Numbered from the stretch's first letter, positions 1 to 9,706 are shown. The stretch: DNA of 64,000 nt from Vibrio salilacus (GCF_002811245.1 NZ_NIVQ01000004.1:167586-231585); one strand, 5' to 3'. Notes: generated by a model not told the origin, from the sequence alone. Translations and numbers: made by a program.

Positions 1-1
1 G

Positions 2-430
2 GATACCGCTAAATACAATGCTGAACTCAATGAATTTGATATCTCGAAAAAACGTGCCGTGTTCTTAAATGCCGACGTATTCAAGTTGCTGCGTGAATAT
101 CGCGATCAAGGCACTCAGTTTGATGTGGTTATCATGGACCCTCCTAAGTTCGTTTCAAGTAAGAACAACTTAACATCAGGCGCTAATGGATATAAGGATA
201 TCAACATGTTAGCGATGCAGATCTTGAAGCCGGGCGGCACCCTACTGACCTACTCTTGCTCTGGGCTGATGAGTGGCGACTTATTTCAAAAAGTGATTGC
301 TGACGCTGCCTTAGATTCAGGACGCGAGGTGAAGTTTATCGAACGTTTCGAACAAGCCGCCGACCACCCTACCGACAGTGCATATCCAGAGGGTTTCTAC
401 CTTAAAGGGTTTGCTTGTAAGGTGTTGTAA
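2..430 (+). CDS. rlmI: 23S rRNA m5C1962 methyltransferase RlmI, C-terminal part
   Basis: This is the 3' end of a SAM-dependent rRNA methyltransferase; the reading frame is open to the left edge of the window, so about two thirds of the protein lies outside. RlmI (YccW) methylates C5 of cytosine 1962 of 23S rRNA. Visible are the catalytic-site motif DPPKF near the start of the fragment, the KPGG turn before a beta strand, and YSCSG, which carries the conserved cysteine region of the family, followed by the typical C-terminal end [10 protein letters not shown]. The internal GTG at 59 is not a real start because the coding sequence upstream aligns with the family. A hairpin terminator follows. 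Confidence 0.9.
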   Translation, partial: DTAKYNAELNEFDISKKRAVFLNADVFKLLREYRDQGTQFDVVIMDPPKFVSSKNNLTSGANGYKDINMLAMQILKPGGTLLTYSCSGLMSGDLFQKVIADAALDSGREVKFIERFEQAADHPTDSAYPEGFYLKGFACKVL

Positions 431-454
431 GTATATGTGACCAACAACGAATAT

Positions 455-484
455 AAAAAACCACCTTATAACTGGTGGTTTTTT
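455..484. terminator. Bidirectional intrinsic terminator after rlmI
   Basis: AAAAAACCACC, an 8-base loop, then GGTGGTTTTTT. The stem is flanked by A and T runs on both sides, so it can stop rlmI on the plus strand and the adhesin gene arriving on the minus strand. Confidence 0.8.
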
Positions 485-500
485 ATAGGCGTAATAAATC

Positions 501-527
501 AGCCGGAGTTCAGAAATGACTCCGGCT
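501..527. terminator. Hairpin just downstream of the adhesin stop codon
   Basis: AGCCGGAGT, a 9-base loop and ACTCCGGCT form a perfect 9-bp stem 9 bases beyond the adhesin stop codon. There is no strong T tract directly next to it, so it may act together with the terminator at 455-484. Confidence 0.5.
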
Positions 528-536
528 GTCGTTATT

Positions 537-3500
537 TTAGTACTTTAAATGTTCTAAGCTATCTACCAAACTATTAGTGATATCTGTAGCGGAAGCACCA
601 TTGAAATCGATGGTTAATGTATCAGCCCCCTTTTCAATCGTCATGGTTGATGTGCCACTTGCTTCTGTGACCGATATTTTAACACTGTCTGTCTCACCAA
701 TATGATCAGAACCAGTCACAAGCTCATCCAATAACTCCGTAATGTCCTCTCTTGATACATCATTAAACAAATCGGCCAAATCAAGTTTATCGTTTTCTGT
801 TGCATCAAAGTCGGTAACGCGATCATGCTCTGTCGCCATATCTACCCATTTGAAGATGTCAGCGCCATCTCCACCAATCAAGATGTCATTACCTAAGCCA
901 CCGATGAGGATGTCATCGCCACCTTGACCGTAAAGGATGTCATCTCCCTCTCCACCCTTGAGGATATCGTTTCCGCCACGGGTATCACCGTCGACATTAA
1001 ACAACGCGTGGTTGTCTTTGATGTACTGATACAGATCAATATCGGATGGCGCTGCGCCATTTTTCATTTCAAGGAACGTGGTTAACGCATCCACACCCGA
1101 ACCATCTGGCAAGGATTCTGGTCGTGTCAGGCCATTTTCATCCCAAGGTAGATTGTCAGTGTTAATGGTATCGCCAAAGAGTATGTCGTCACCGGCATTA
1201 CCTATTACCTCATCATCACCGACTGGGAGCATATTAATCTCTTGAGCCCCTCCATTAAGCGCAGCATCGAGATCATTGGCTGTGTTAACGATTTCAACAT
1301 CCCCAGTTGGCGCTGTTACTGTCCGCCCCCTATGATCACTCCACGTGGCTGATCCAGACACATGGGTATTGTCAAAAAATCTGAGAGTTTCAGCATTTAC
1401 ACCATCCCCTATACCAATTGCACGCATTGACGACATACTTGATAGCGTCTCGAATGACTTAACGGCATCATTGAGATCGTGGTACTCCATTACAGAGCCG
1501 TCATTCAACCATGGGTGGCTATTTGAGAGCGTCGGCTCTCCATCAGTTAAGAAGAAAGACAAGTTTTCACTGTTTGCATCCGAGTGCGTGTTGAACCATG
1601 AAGACGCCTGATTGAAGGCAGCTTCGTAGTTAGTTGCCCCACCAGATTGAAGAGAGTCAATAACATGATCAACATATTTATCATGCTGCCGCTCACTTAA
1701 CTGGGTAAAGTTATCGAGATTGATTCTTAAACTCGCTGAAGAGTTAAAGTCTACCAATGCCAGATTAATCGTGCCTGGATGATCAGAAATATTCTCCAAC
1801 ATCGACTTCAACGACGTTTTCAACACGTCGAGTCTCGATTCAGAACTTCCTGGCTCTAAATCAGACCCCATGCTTCCTGATGTATCGACAATCAACGCGA
1901 TATTGTAGTTTGTTGGCGCGGTCGAGTTAACTTCCACACCACCAATGTCACCGAACAAGACATCATTGCCAGAGCCCCCTTCAACCGTGTTGTCACCATT
2001 AGGATTACTAGGTGGCATCACTACGCCCCCCGGCTGTGTGGTTGCGTATTCAGGTAAATCAACAGGCTCGCCGTTTTCATCGACTTCAGTCGCACCAACA
2101 GTCACGGATAAATCAGGGGCACTTCCCTCAGGCAACTCAAGCGTAACGGAGAAGCCGGCATCTGAATCAGGATTTGGCTGCAATGCATCAATTGGCACTT
2201 GCCAATCACCTGAATCGAGCTGCTCGCCATCTGGTACGCTGCCTCCTTCAGGAATTCCCGATATAATCACTGATGTGATTTGTTCAGAGCCGTCGTTATC
2301 GTTCAACGTCACATCAACGTCCAGCTGCACAATATCCGCAACTTTAGTCAGTTCACCTTCGTCAACGACATACTTACCATCGGCAAAATAGACAGTTTCG
2401 ATACTGTATAGATCATGATTGGCATTTTGTGTTTGCCCATTTTGGTAGACCAAGCGAAAGGCATCATCAAACCCATTAAATTCCATCTTCTGATAGTCAC
2501 TGCGATTACCTTGAAGGTAGACGGTGTCATCACCATTTCCTCCATAATAAGCCGTTGAGGCAGCACTCGCATTTCGTGATACAAAGACGTCATCACCATC
2601 ATTTCCACGCAACGCATATGAACCATCACCAGTACCACCAACAATGAGATCATTACCATTGCCGGTATTTACTTCAACAGCACCAGAGCTACTATCACTA
2701 ATACTAACTATTTGATCATATTGGTTAGATGACCCGCCATTATGCTGCTCTGCGTAATCGACAAGCTCATTTACCGAGTGGCTATCGCCTGAGTACGACA
2801 AAGAAGCAGACACAGACAAACCGTTAGAGATCGGCAACACAGAAATTGGAATCTCTTCCGTAACACTCGCCGTGTCACCGTTGCCATTCTCAGTGCTGGT
2901 TGCCGTCACTTGAAGGTTGATCTCTCCTTCATATGGCTCAGGCACCGAGATAGAAAGGTTAGACAAGTCCCACCCCTCAAGAGAGATAGAGCCACTCTCA
3001 ACAACCACCTCTTGATTACCGTCGGACAATGTCGCTCCTTCAGGAATATCATCTAACGTGAGAGTCAGCTCCTCAGAGCCATCTTGATCCACTAGGCTGG
3101 CATTGATGACAGGTAGCTTAATCGGCTGACCAGCATGCCCTTCTCCTGGCTCATTGAGGGTGTAATAACCACCGTCCCCATCACCATAATATCCTTTGAC
3201 ACCCAAGCCAGCATCTTCTAGCGCATCGGTATTTGGTGCGAGATTAAAGTTGCTCGCATTTAGGTCAATAGCAGCGCCATTGTCTACGGCGACTTCAATA
3301 TCAAATCCGCCAGGACCGTTTTGGTTGTGGGTATAAACGTCTAACGAATAATAGCCACTTTCTGATGGCGTAAATTCGCCGCTGAATTGGCCGTTTCCGT
3401 TTACACCACCAGGAGATGAGCCTTGGCTGCCATACCGTCCCTCGGCAATCACTTCGCCACCAATGACGATTGCAGCACTGTCATCCGCATAACCGCCAAA

Positions 3501-6500
3501 GCTGTAGCTTTTACCTGCTTCTAGATAGATCAATCCAGAAGTGAGCATCGCCTGATCAGAGCCTAAACCTGAATAGGTATTAACAGCGACATCTTTAGTT
3601 GTTGATTCAGCGTCTGCTTCCCCGGCACTGTTCACCGCATTCAACAGGGTTTCAGCATCGACACCGTTCCCGTTCCCATTAGGCGTACCAACGTCAACTA
3701 AATTCCAGGTTGAGACATTAAGATTCGTGGACACAAAGTCCAACTCAAGGGTGCCCAGTGATAACTCAGGCGCATCAGCCACTGGCGTCACACTAATATC
3801 GAGTGTCGCCTGCGCGGTATCGCCATATTCATCTTGAACGACGTAGGTGATATCCGGTACGTCACCACTCCAATGTTCTACTGGCGTAAAGGTATAATCA
3901 CCATTTTCGCTAATTGTAACTTCACCTAAATCCGCGATTGTGGCTGATTCACCAGCAGCGTGGATTTGGCCATTAATGGTGAAGGTGGTGACGGTGAGCG
4001 AATCTCCATCGCTGTCGGTTGCGTTCCCATCTTGCAACAAATTACCGGTTAATTCGACGTCTTCATCTGTCGAAATAATTACGTTGTCTGACTCAGGCGC
4101 GGAGTTAATTCTCGCGCTGTCATTGCCAGGTTCTGATGTGTTGCCGTACTGATCTTCCAGCTCTGCTGTCACGGTGAGGGTTTCACCCTCCGCTGGGGCA
4201 TCGAACGAGGTCGTTACACTGCCGTTGCTGATGTCGGTGTCGACCAACACGATCTCGTTGGTGGTGGTGCCATCGCTGACTAGGATAATGTCGCCCACTA
4301 CAGCTCCAAGGGGTAGACCAATGAGGACATCAACCTTACCATTAAGCTCGCTGGTAGTAATAACACCATCATCATTGGCGTCTTCGCTAATATCCACCGT
4401 TGGCGTGAAAAGCTCTTCGATGCGTTTTTCATCGCCATCAATATTGATTAATTCAAAATCACGCAGCTCAATACGATCCCCAGTATCACTGTTTTCGACA
4501 ATGAGATAACCATTGATGTCTTTACTAAAAGACAAATGATCAACATTGGTATTAAAGACGGCTTTATCAGTACCCACACCACCATCAATGACCAGTTGAT
4601 CATTCGCATCATCGGCTATGATATTTACCGTATCGTTACCTGCACCAGTTAGGACATAATCATCGCCAGTTTCGGTATTCGCATTCGTCCACTCACCGTG
4701 CCAGTAATGTACCGACTCTGACGGATCGCTCTGATTACCGGCAGCATCACTTTGTATTGCCTCTAAACGTACATTGTCATTCGTGCCGATTTCTTCGATC
4801 CCCTCGAGCTCAACGGTCCACGAGCCATCCTCAGCCACTGTTGCTTGAGCAAGAGGTGTTCCACTAACGCCTTCGAAATAAATCGAAATCGTTGCTCCAG
4901 GTTCACCGGTACCGTGCATAGTAACATCGCTGTAATCACTACCCGCTGAGTCATCGGTGATATTGGTGATGATTGGTGGGTTGGGGACGTCAGTATCCAC
5001 CTCGTAACCACCGTCTTTGTTGTCTCCGCTTGCCTCGGTCGTCGCCGTGAACGGGTTGCCCGCTTCATCGGTGCCACTCACGCTCGCCACGAGGGTGCTG
5101 TCCGCATCCGCCACAAGGTCACTGCCTTGCACATCGATGCTATACACCAACTTGCCTTCTGCGTCTGCGAACACCTTGCCTGTGTACGTGGTTGCCTCTT
5201 GGCCTTCGGCTTTCAGCGTCAACGTCACCGTATCACCTTGTTTCGCGTCGCCACCCACTGTACCCGTAATGGTCACGTCACCATCCGCTTCGTCCGCGTT
5301 CACGATGTCGTCGCCTGCGATGGCGTCGATCGTGATGGTCGCCGCCGCCACGGTATCGATGGTCACTTCTAGTGCGTCTGATGTGTCGCTATTACCCGCC
5401 TTATCGGTCACTTTCACGCTCAAGTCGTAAGTGCCGTCTTCCAGCTCCGCGCTCGGGGTGAACTGCCACGTGCCGTTCACGTTTTCCAGCGTGCCATCAA
5501 GGGCGACGCCGTCTTTCAACACCACGATGTCCTCGGCCGCAACATCACTGTCGATGTTGCCCAGTGCGAACGTCGGCGTCGTATCGTTGGTCAGGTTGTC
5601 TGTGTCGCTGTCGCCGCTGTCGCTCGACGCAACCAGATCGATGGTCGGTTTGCTGATACCCGTATCCACCTCGTAACCACCGTCTTTGTTGTCTCCGCTT
5701 GCCTCGGTCGTCGCCGTGAACGGGTTGCCCGCTTCATCGGTGCCACTCACGCTCGCCACGAGGGTGCTGTCCGCATCCGCCACAAGGTCACTGCCTTGCA
5801 CATCGATGCTATACACCAACTTGCCTTCTGCGTCTGCGAACACCTTGCCTGTGTACGTGGTTGCCTCTTGGCCTTCGGCTTTCAGCGTCAACGTCACCGT
5901 ATCACCTTGTTTCGCGTCGCCACCCACTGTACCCGTAATGGTCACGTCACCATCCGCTTCGTCCGCGTTCACGATGTCGTCGCCTGCGATGGCGTCGATC
6001 GTGATGGTCGCCGCCGCCACGGTATCTAGAGTGAACGTCAGCTCGCTGCTGCCTGATGTATTACCCGCTGCGTCGGTTTGACGAACGGTGATCGTGTTGT
6101 CACCTTCCGTTGGTACTGGTGCGGTTGTCGTCCAGTTTCCGTCAACGAGGTATTCTACTGTCGCACCCTCTTCTGTGCCGCCGACTGTGAAGCTGCCGTC
6201 GTTGGTTAAGAAGTCATCCGCCGCTGAGCCAGAGTCCGTATCAAGTGTCAGTGTTGGCGCATCTGGAGCTGTTGTATCGATTTCAAGAGGCACCTGATTA
6301 GACACCGGCCCCACGTTACCCTGCGGATCGGTAATTTGAGCTTCGTATGTATACGTTCCATCTTCTGGTGTAGGTACGGTGATAACTATCGTGCCGTTAT
6401 TGAAATCATCACGCGTGATTTCACGTTCGCCGACTTGTTGACCATCTTGGTCACGTAGAACCAAGGTATCGCCAACACCGGTTCCGCGCGGTAGCTCGAT

Positions 6501-7331
6501 TGAAACTTGAATTCCGTCACTTGCCTCTGCTGCATTAACGAGACCGTCTTCACCTGCTTCGGGAATAGAGATAATTGGGGTTTCATTTACCGGTTGAATA
6601 GTTACATTAACGACAAGCGTGTCCGTTCCGCCATTTCCATCTGACACTTCGATAGTAAAGCTATCGCTTCCATTGAAAAACTCATTCGGAGTATAGGTCC
6701 AAGTACCGTCTGGGTTTACGATAGCAGTGCCGTTGGAAGGCGTAGAAGATTGAGAAAAGGTTAGGCTATCTTGGGTATTTTGGTCAGTCGCGGTGAGTGT
6801 ACCGCTGATTGGTGTGTCTTCTTCTGTAATAACAGCAAGGCTTTCACCAAGGGGATCATCATTAAGGTCTGTAAATACCGGTTCGAATAAACGGAACTGT
6901 TCTAGCAGGCCAAGGCTTTGGGTTTGAGAAAGACCTAACGCTTCGAAGCCCGACGTGTCAAAATTGGTCGTGGCGATAGTTTCTACACCATCACGGGTAA
7001 CGGAGCCCGATGCTGTCAAGCTTGATCCAGTTTGTCCACCGGCGGCGGTCGCGAATTCTTCACCAAGCTGGGTTGGGTCTTGACCTTCTTCTAAAGCAGC
7101 AAAGATATCCTCTATCTCGGCAGTGATGTCTTGGTTTTCACCTTCTTCGTTGACTTGCTCAACTTGGAAAGGCAACGCCTCTGATACCATCTGTTCATTA
7201 CCTTGAACGATAAGTTCACCGGGCTTTGCAAGCTCACCTTCTGCGAGTACACGAACATTACCGTTAACATCGATAACGATAACTTGGTTGGCCGCAAGAT
7301 TACCCATTGCTACGTAACTACCAAAACCCAT
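537..7331 (-). CDS. Giant LapA/FrhA-like RTX adhesin with N-terminal retention module
   Basis: 2264-residue type I-secreted surface adhesin. The N-terminus (about residues 1-130, starting MGFGSYVAMGNLAANQV) resembles the retention module of LapA-type adhesins, which plugs the outer membrane channel; the TAAG at residues 95-98 fits the di-alanine site cut by LapG proteases. Next come a cadherin/VCBS-like unit (about 165-250), Ig-like modules including two identical copies at about 436-557 and 659-780, more VCBS-like units, a PA14-like domain (about 1205-1365), and a von Willebrand A domain from about 1808 with the MIDAS motif DTSGS. Calcium-binding RTX nonapeptides (GGNDILKGGEGDDIL and relatives, about 2116-2160) lead to a C-terminal type I secretion signal. 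The start is supported by AAGGG 8-12 bases upstream. The divergent TolC and OmpA-like genes are probable partners. LapD/LapG and the inner-membrane ABC and fusion proteins are not in the window. The family is sure; the ligand is unknown. Confidence 0.92.
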   Translation of the reverse strand: MGFGSYVAMGNLAANQVIVIDVNGNVRVLAEGELAKPGELIVQGNEQMVSEALPFQVEQVNEEGENQDITAEIEDIFAALEEGQDPTQLGEEFATAAGGQTGSSLTASGSVTRDGVETIATTNFDTSGFEALGLSQTQSLGLLEQFRLFEPVFTDLNDDPLGESLAVITEEDTPISGTLTATDQNTQDSLTFSQSSTPSNGTAIVNPDGTWTYTPNEFFNGSDSFTIEVSDGNGGTDTLVVNVTIQPVNETPIISIPEAGEDGLVNAAEASDGIQVSIELPRGTGVGDTLVLRDQDGQQVGEREITRDDFNNGTIVITVPTPEDGTYTYEAQITDPQGNVGPVSNQVPLEIDTTAPDAPTLTLDTDSGSAADDFLTNDGSFTVGGTEEGATVEYLVDGNWTTTAPVPTEGDNTITVRQTDAAGNTSGSSELTFTLDTVAAATITIDAIAGDDIVNADEADGDVTITGTVGGDAKQGDTVTLTLKAEGQEATTYTGKVFADAEGKLVYSIDVQGSDLVADADSTLVASVSGTDEAGNPFTATTEASGDNKDGGYEVDTGISKPTIDLVASSDSGDSDTDNLTNDTTPTFALGNIDSDVAAEDIVVLKDGVALDGTLENVNGTWQFTPSAELEDGTYDLSVKVTDKAGNSDTSDALEVTIDTVAAATITIDAIAGDDIVNADEADGDVTITGTVGGDAKQGDTVTLTLKAEGQEATTYTGKVFADAEGKLVYSIDVQGSDLVADADSTLVASVSGTDEAGNPFTATTEASGDNKDGGYEVDTDVPNPPIITNITDDSAGSDYSDVTMHGTGEPGATISIYFEGVSGTPLAQATVAEDGSWTVELEGIEEIGTNDNVRLEAIQSDAAGNQSDPSESVHYWHGEWTNANTETGDDYVLTGAGNDTVNIIADDANDQLVIDGGVGTDKAVFNTNVDHLSFSKDINGYLIVENSDTGDRIELRDFELINIDGDEKRIEELFTPTVDISEDANDDGVITTSELNGKVDVLIGLPLGAVVGDIILVSDGTTTNEIVLVDTDISNGSVTTSFDAPAEGETLTVTAELEDQYGNTSEPGNDSARINSAPESDNVIISTDEDVELTGNLLQDGNATDSDGDSLTVTTFTINGQIHAAGESATIADLGEVTISENGDYTFTPVEHWSGDVPDITYVVQDEYGDTAQATLDISVTPVADAPELSLGTLELDFVSTNLNVSTWNLVDVGTPNGNGNGVDAETLLNAVNSAGEADAESTTKDVAVNTYSGLGSDQAMLTSGLIYLEAGKSYSFGGYADDSAAIVIGGEVIAEGRYGSQGSSPGGVNGNGQFSGEFTPSESGYYSLDVYTHNQNGPGGFDIEVAVDNGAAIDLNASNFNLAPNTDALEDAGLGVKGYYGDGDGGYYTLNEPGEGHAGQPIKLPVINASLVDQDGSEELTLTLDDIPEGATLSDGNQEVVVESGSISLEGWDLSNLSISVPEPYEGEINLQVTATSTENGNGDTASVTEEIPISVLPISNGLSVSASLSYSGDSHSVNELVDYAEQHNGGSSNQYDQIVSISDSSSGAVEVNTGNGNDLIVGGTGDGSYALRGNDGDDVFVSRNASAASTAYYGGNGDDTVYLQGNRSDYQKMEFNGFDDAFRLVYQNGQTQNANHDLYSIETVYFADGKYVVDEGELTKVADIVQLDVDVTLNDNDGSEQITSVIISGIPEGGSVPDGEQLDSGDWQVPIDALQPNPDSDAGFSVTLELPEGSAPDLSVTVGATEVDENGEPVDLPEYATTQPGGVVMPPSNPNGDNTVEGGSGNDVLFGDIGGVEVNSTAPTNYNIALIVDTSGSMGSDLEPGSSESRLDVLKTSLKSMLENISDHPGTINLALVDFNSSASLRINLDNFTQLSERQHDKYVDHVIDSLQSGGATNYEAAFNQASSWFNTHSDANSENLSFFLTDGEPTLSNSHPWLNDGSVMEYHDLNDAVKSFETLSSMSSMRAIGIGDGVNAETLRFFDNTHVSGSATWSDHRGRTVTAPTGDVEIVNTANDLDAALNGGAQEINMLPVGDDEVIGNAGDDILFGDTINTDNLPWDENGLTRPESLPDGSGVDALTTFLEMKNGAAPSDIDLYQYIKDNHALFNVDGDTRGGNDILKGGEGDDILYGQGGDDILIGGLGNDILIGGDGADIFKWVDMATEHDRVTDFDATENDKLDLADLFNDVSREDITELLDELVTGSDHIGETDSVKISVTEASGTSTMTIEKGADTLTIDFNGASATDITNSLVDSLEHLKY
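4993..5357. repeat. 365-bp exact direct repeat in adhesin gene, copy 2 of 2
   Basis: By eye this block is identical, base for base, to 5662-6026. It encodes residues about 659-780, an Ig-like module starting near AAATITIDAIAGDD. The offset between copies is 669 bases, a multiple of three, so recombination between copies would keep the frame. Confidence 0.93.
5662..6026. repeat. 365-bp exact direct repeat in adhesin gene, copy 1 of 2
   Basis: Identical copy of 4993-5357, encoding residues about 436-557. The 304 bases between the copies encode a different Ig-like module with the motif NDTTPTFALGNID. Identity at synonymous positions implies recent duplication or gene conversion. Confidence 0.93.
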
Positions 7332-7748
7332 AATAAAGCCCTTTATCCTTGACTGCTTTTCTATTCAACTCGGCCACCAATAAACACTTGGTTACCTTTA
7401 GATATTTATACTCGATAAATTACCATTTTTAACAAGTTGACCAAACTCATTTTTTGCGTAAATACCACTTTAAGCGTGATACATATGACATTTCTCAACA
7501 TTGAGAACGTGAAGCAGCCTCACAATTCTCATTCCACATTGTTAATAAAATGTTTCCTAAATTATAGTTGATGGATAATTATTATCACATAAGGTATTTC
7601 ATGTGTTAGCACAGCAAGTTACTGCTTTTAATTCGTTATTACCCATTAATAATGTTATTTTATTCGCACTAAAGATAAGTTTATCTCACTAATGAGACAG
7701 TAAAGTTGAGTAGTATCCTCAATTGAAAGCACTTCGAGGAGAGTCAAA
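7332..7748. promoter_or_regulatory. Divergent promoter region between adhesin and TolC/OmpA genes
   Basis: 417 bases without a gene, clearly AT-rich, between two divergent units. It must hold both promoters, but I could not assign the hexamers with confidence. At 7502-7531 there is an inverted repeat (TGAGAA and GTGA against TCAC and TTCTCA) that could be an operator. Confidence 0.5.
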
Positions 7749-9053
7749 GTGAATTGGAATAAGTTGAAAGTACTAAGCTGCGCCGTAGCCCTTAGCTTTC
7801 CAGCACACAGTCAAACATTAGAGCAAGCCGTCGCACTGACGATTACGACAAACCCTGAAATCAAAGCATCTTACAATGAGTTTAGAAGTAAATATTTTGA
7901 TGCTCAGGCTTCAACAGGTGCTTATATGCCTAAGTTGGATTTAGATGCTGGTATTGGTTATGAAGCTGTGGATCTCGCCTCTGGTACAGAAGACCAGTTA
8001 ACCCGTAAAGAGGCAACGCTTTCTCTGACACAATTAATCTGGGACGGTTCTGCGACCTTAAACGATATAGATCGCACGGCTGCAGATGCTGAGTCAGTGC
8101 GTTTTCAGCTACTCTCAGCGGCGCAAGATATCGCCCTTGAAGTGACTAAAATCTACCTTGATGCAACCAAGGCTTACGAAATTCTTGCCCTATCTGAGAG
8201 TAACTTAGCGGTACACAAAGACATCCACCGTGATATTAAGAAACGCGTGGATTCCGGCATTGGTTCTACAGCAGACTTATCACAAGTTGAGGCTCGTTTG
8301 GCCAAAGCACACGGCAACCTGCTCGCTGCACAAAATAACTTATTTGATGTCCATACCCAGTTTAAACGTTTTGTCGGCCAATCACCGCAGGGACTTACCT
8401 TCCCAAGAGCCGATCAAACCGCAATTCCATACACGGTAGACGAAGCACTGCAACAAGCGTTCAATAAACACCCAGTCATTAAAATTGCCCAAGCAGACGT
8501 TGATTCCGCTCGCTTCCAGTACGACCAAAGTAAAGGGGTTAACTACCCAACCCTATCTATCGAAGCGAATCAAACCTGGCGCGATGATGCTGGCGGTATA
8601 GAAGGCAGTAGCGATGAGTTTTCGGCGATGTTGCGTATGCGATATAACCTCTACAACGGTGGTTCTGACTCAGACCGCAGCGAGAGTGCCGCTTACCAAC
8701 TGAATAAAGCAAAAGATTTCCGCGACCGTACTTTCAGAAGTGTTGAGGAAGGTTTGCGCCTTTCTTGGAGTGCACTAGACCTAACGGTACAGCAAAAAGA
8801 GTTCTTAGCTGACCACGTAGACTCGGCATCGGAAACCGTGATTGCGTACCAAAAGCAATATCGCATTGGTCAACGTACCCTACTTGATCTACTCAACACC
8901 GAGAACGAATTGTTTGAAGCACGTAAAGGCTACCTTGATGCTAAGTATGATGAACAATACGCCAAGTATCGTGTCATGAATGCGGCTGGTAATCTGTTAG
9001 TAGCATTAAGAGTAGACACACCTGAAGAGTGGAATGAGGAAGTAGAGTATTAA
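7749..9053 (+). CDS. TolC-family outer membrane efflux protein (type I secretion, LapE-like)
   Basis: 434-residue outer membrane channel component of a type I secretion system. The start is GTG at 7749 with AGGAGAG 7-10 bases upstream. A Sec signal peptide runs to about residue 21 (SFPAHS, then QTLEQAV). The rest shows the repeated long-helix pattern of TolC proteins, with LEQAVALTITTNPEIKASYN at the start of the first repeat and conserved YNLYNGG and QRTLLDLLNTENELFEAR in the second. It is divergent from the giant adhesin and one base upstream of the OmpA-like gene, which suggests it exports that adhesin and may be the channel in which the retention module lodges. The substrate is inferred from position only. 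Confidence 0.88.
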   Translation: MNWNKLKVLSCAVALSFPAHSQTLEQAVALTITTNPEIKASYNEFRSKYFDAQASTGAYMPKLDLDAGIGYEAVDLASGTEDQLTRKEATLSLTQLIWDGSATLNDIDRTAADAESVRFQLLSAAQDIALEVTKIYLDATKAYEILALSESNLAVHKDIHRDIKKRVDSGIGSTADLSQVEARLAKAHGNLLAAQNNLFDVHTQFKRFVGQSPQGLTFPRADQTAIPYTVDEALQQAFNKHPVIKIAQADVDSARFQYDQSKGVNYPTLSIEANQTWRDDAGGIEGSSDEFSAMLRMRYNLYNGGSDSDRSESAAYQLNKAKDFRDRTFRSVEEGLRLSWSALDLTVQQKEFLADHVDSASETVIAYQKQYRIGQRTLLDLLNTENELFEARKGYLDAKYDEQYAKYRVMNAAGNLLVALRVDTPEEWNEEVEY

Positions 9054-9054
9054 T

Positions 9055-9666
9055 ATGAATAACACACTATTATCACTGCTTGTCACAACGGCTTTGATCG
9101 CTAGCCCGGTGATAGCTGCAGACTCGTATGACTACATTGAAACGCCGATTCCAAATCAGATCGATGATTTATTGGATGAAGATAAAGATGGCGTGATCAA
9201 TGCCCGAGATTTGTGCCCTCAAACTCCTACTATAGCCGAAGTCGACAACGACGGTTGTGCCACTTATATCAAAACACAACAGCAAATGGATTTGCATATT
9301 CTATTTGCTAATGACTCCGCACAGATTCAGCCCGCTTTCTTAGCACAAATACGTGAGATGTCGGCGTTTCTTGATACTTATCCCTCAACGTCGATTGAGC
9401 TAAGGGGTTATGCAAGTAAAATAGGCAATTCTCAATATAATCTGGCACTATCGGAGCGCCGCGCTCAAGCGGTTGAAGACGCTTTATTATCCAATGGCGT
9501 AGCTTCACAGCGAGTACGCATTATTGGCTTTGGTGATGCCGCACTTGAGGCTTATGGTGATGACGAAATTAGTCACGCAAGAAACCGTAAGGTAGTGGCT
9601 ACGGTCATCGGCCATAAAGGCAGCGTTAAAGAACAGTGGACAATCTTTACCACGATAGAAAAGTAA
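9055..9666 (+). CDS. OmpA-family peptidoglycan-binding protein
   Basis: 203-residue exported protein. A signal peptide (MNNTLLSLLVTTALIASPVIA) is followed by an acidic thrombospondin type 3-like calcium motif (DEDKDGVINARDLCPQTP) and an OmpA C-terminal domain from about residue 80, with IELRGYAS and NLALSERRAQAV, the region that binds diaminopimelate in peptidoglycan. Two cysteines flank the calcium-type motif. It starts one base after the TolC-like stop and belongs to the same operon. Proteins of this kind accompany LapA-like adhesin export loci, where they may tie the secretion channel to the cell wall; that role is inferred. Confidence 0.87.
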   Translation: MNNTLLSLLVTTALIASPVIAADSYDYIETPIPNQIDDLLDEDKDGVINARDLCPQTPTIAEVDNDGCATYIKTQQQMDLHILFANDSAQIQPAFLAQIREMSAFLDTYPSTSIELRGYASKIGNSQYNLALSERRAQAVEDALLSNGVASQRVRIIGFGDAALEAYGDDEISHARNRKVVATVIGHKGSVKEQWTIFTTIEK

Positions 9667-9681
9667 CTGGATACAAAGATT

Positions 9682-9706
9682 AAGGGAGCCAATGCTCCCT
9701 TTTTTA
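9682..9706 (+). terminator. Intrinsic terminator after TolC/OmpA operon
   Basis: AAGGGAGC, loop CAAT, GCTCCCTT followed by a T run; 15 bases after the stop codon. Confidence 0.85.

Noticed and set aside
4993..6026. CRISPR-like or insertion-sequence-like repeat
   Set aside because: The repeat is coding, in frame, 365 bases long with only two copies, and has no terminal inverted repeats.
5017..6081. Two nearly identical plus-strand ORFs (5017-5430 and 5686-6081) of over 130 codons
   Set aside because: They are antisense shadows of the duplicated adhesin module; their similarity comes from the DNA repeat and they lack ribosome sites.
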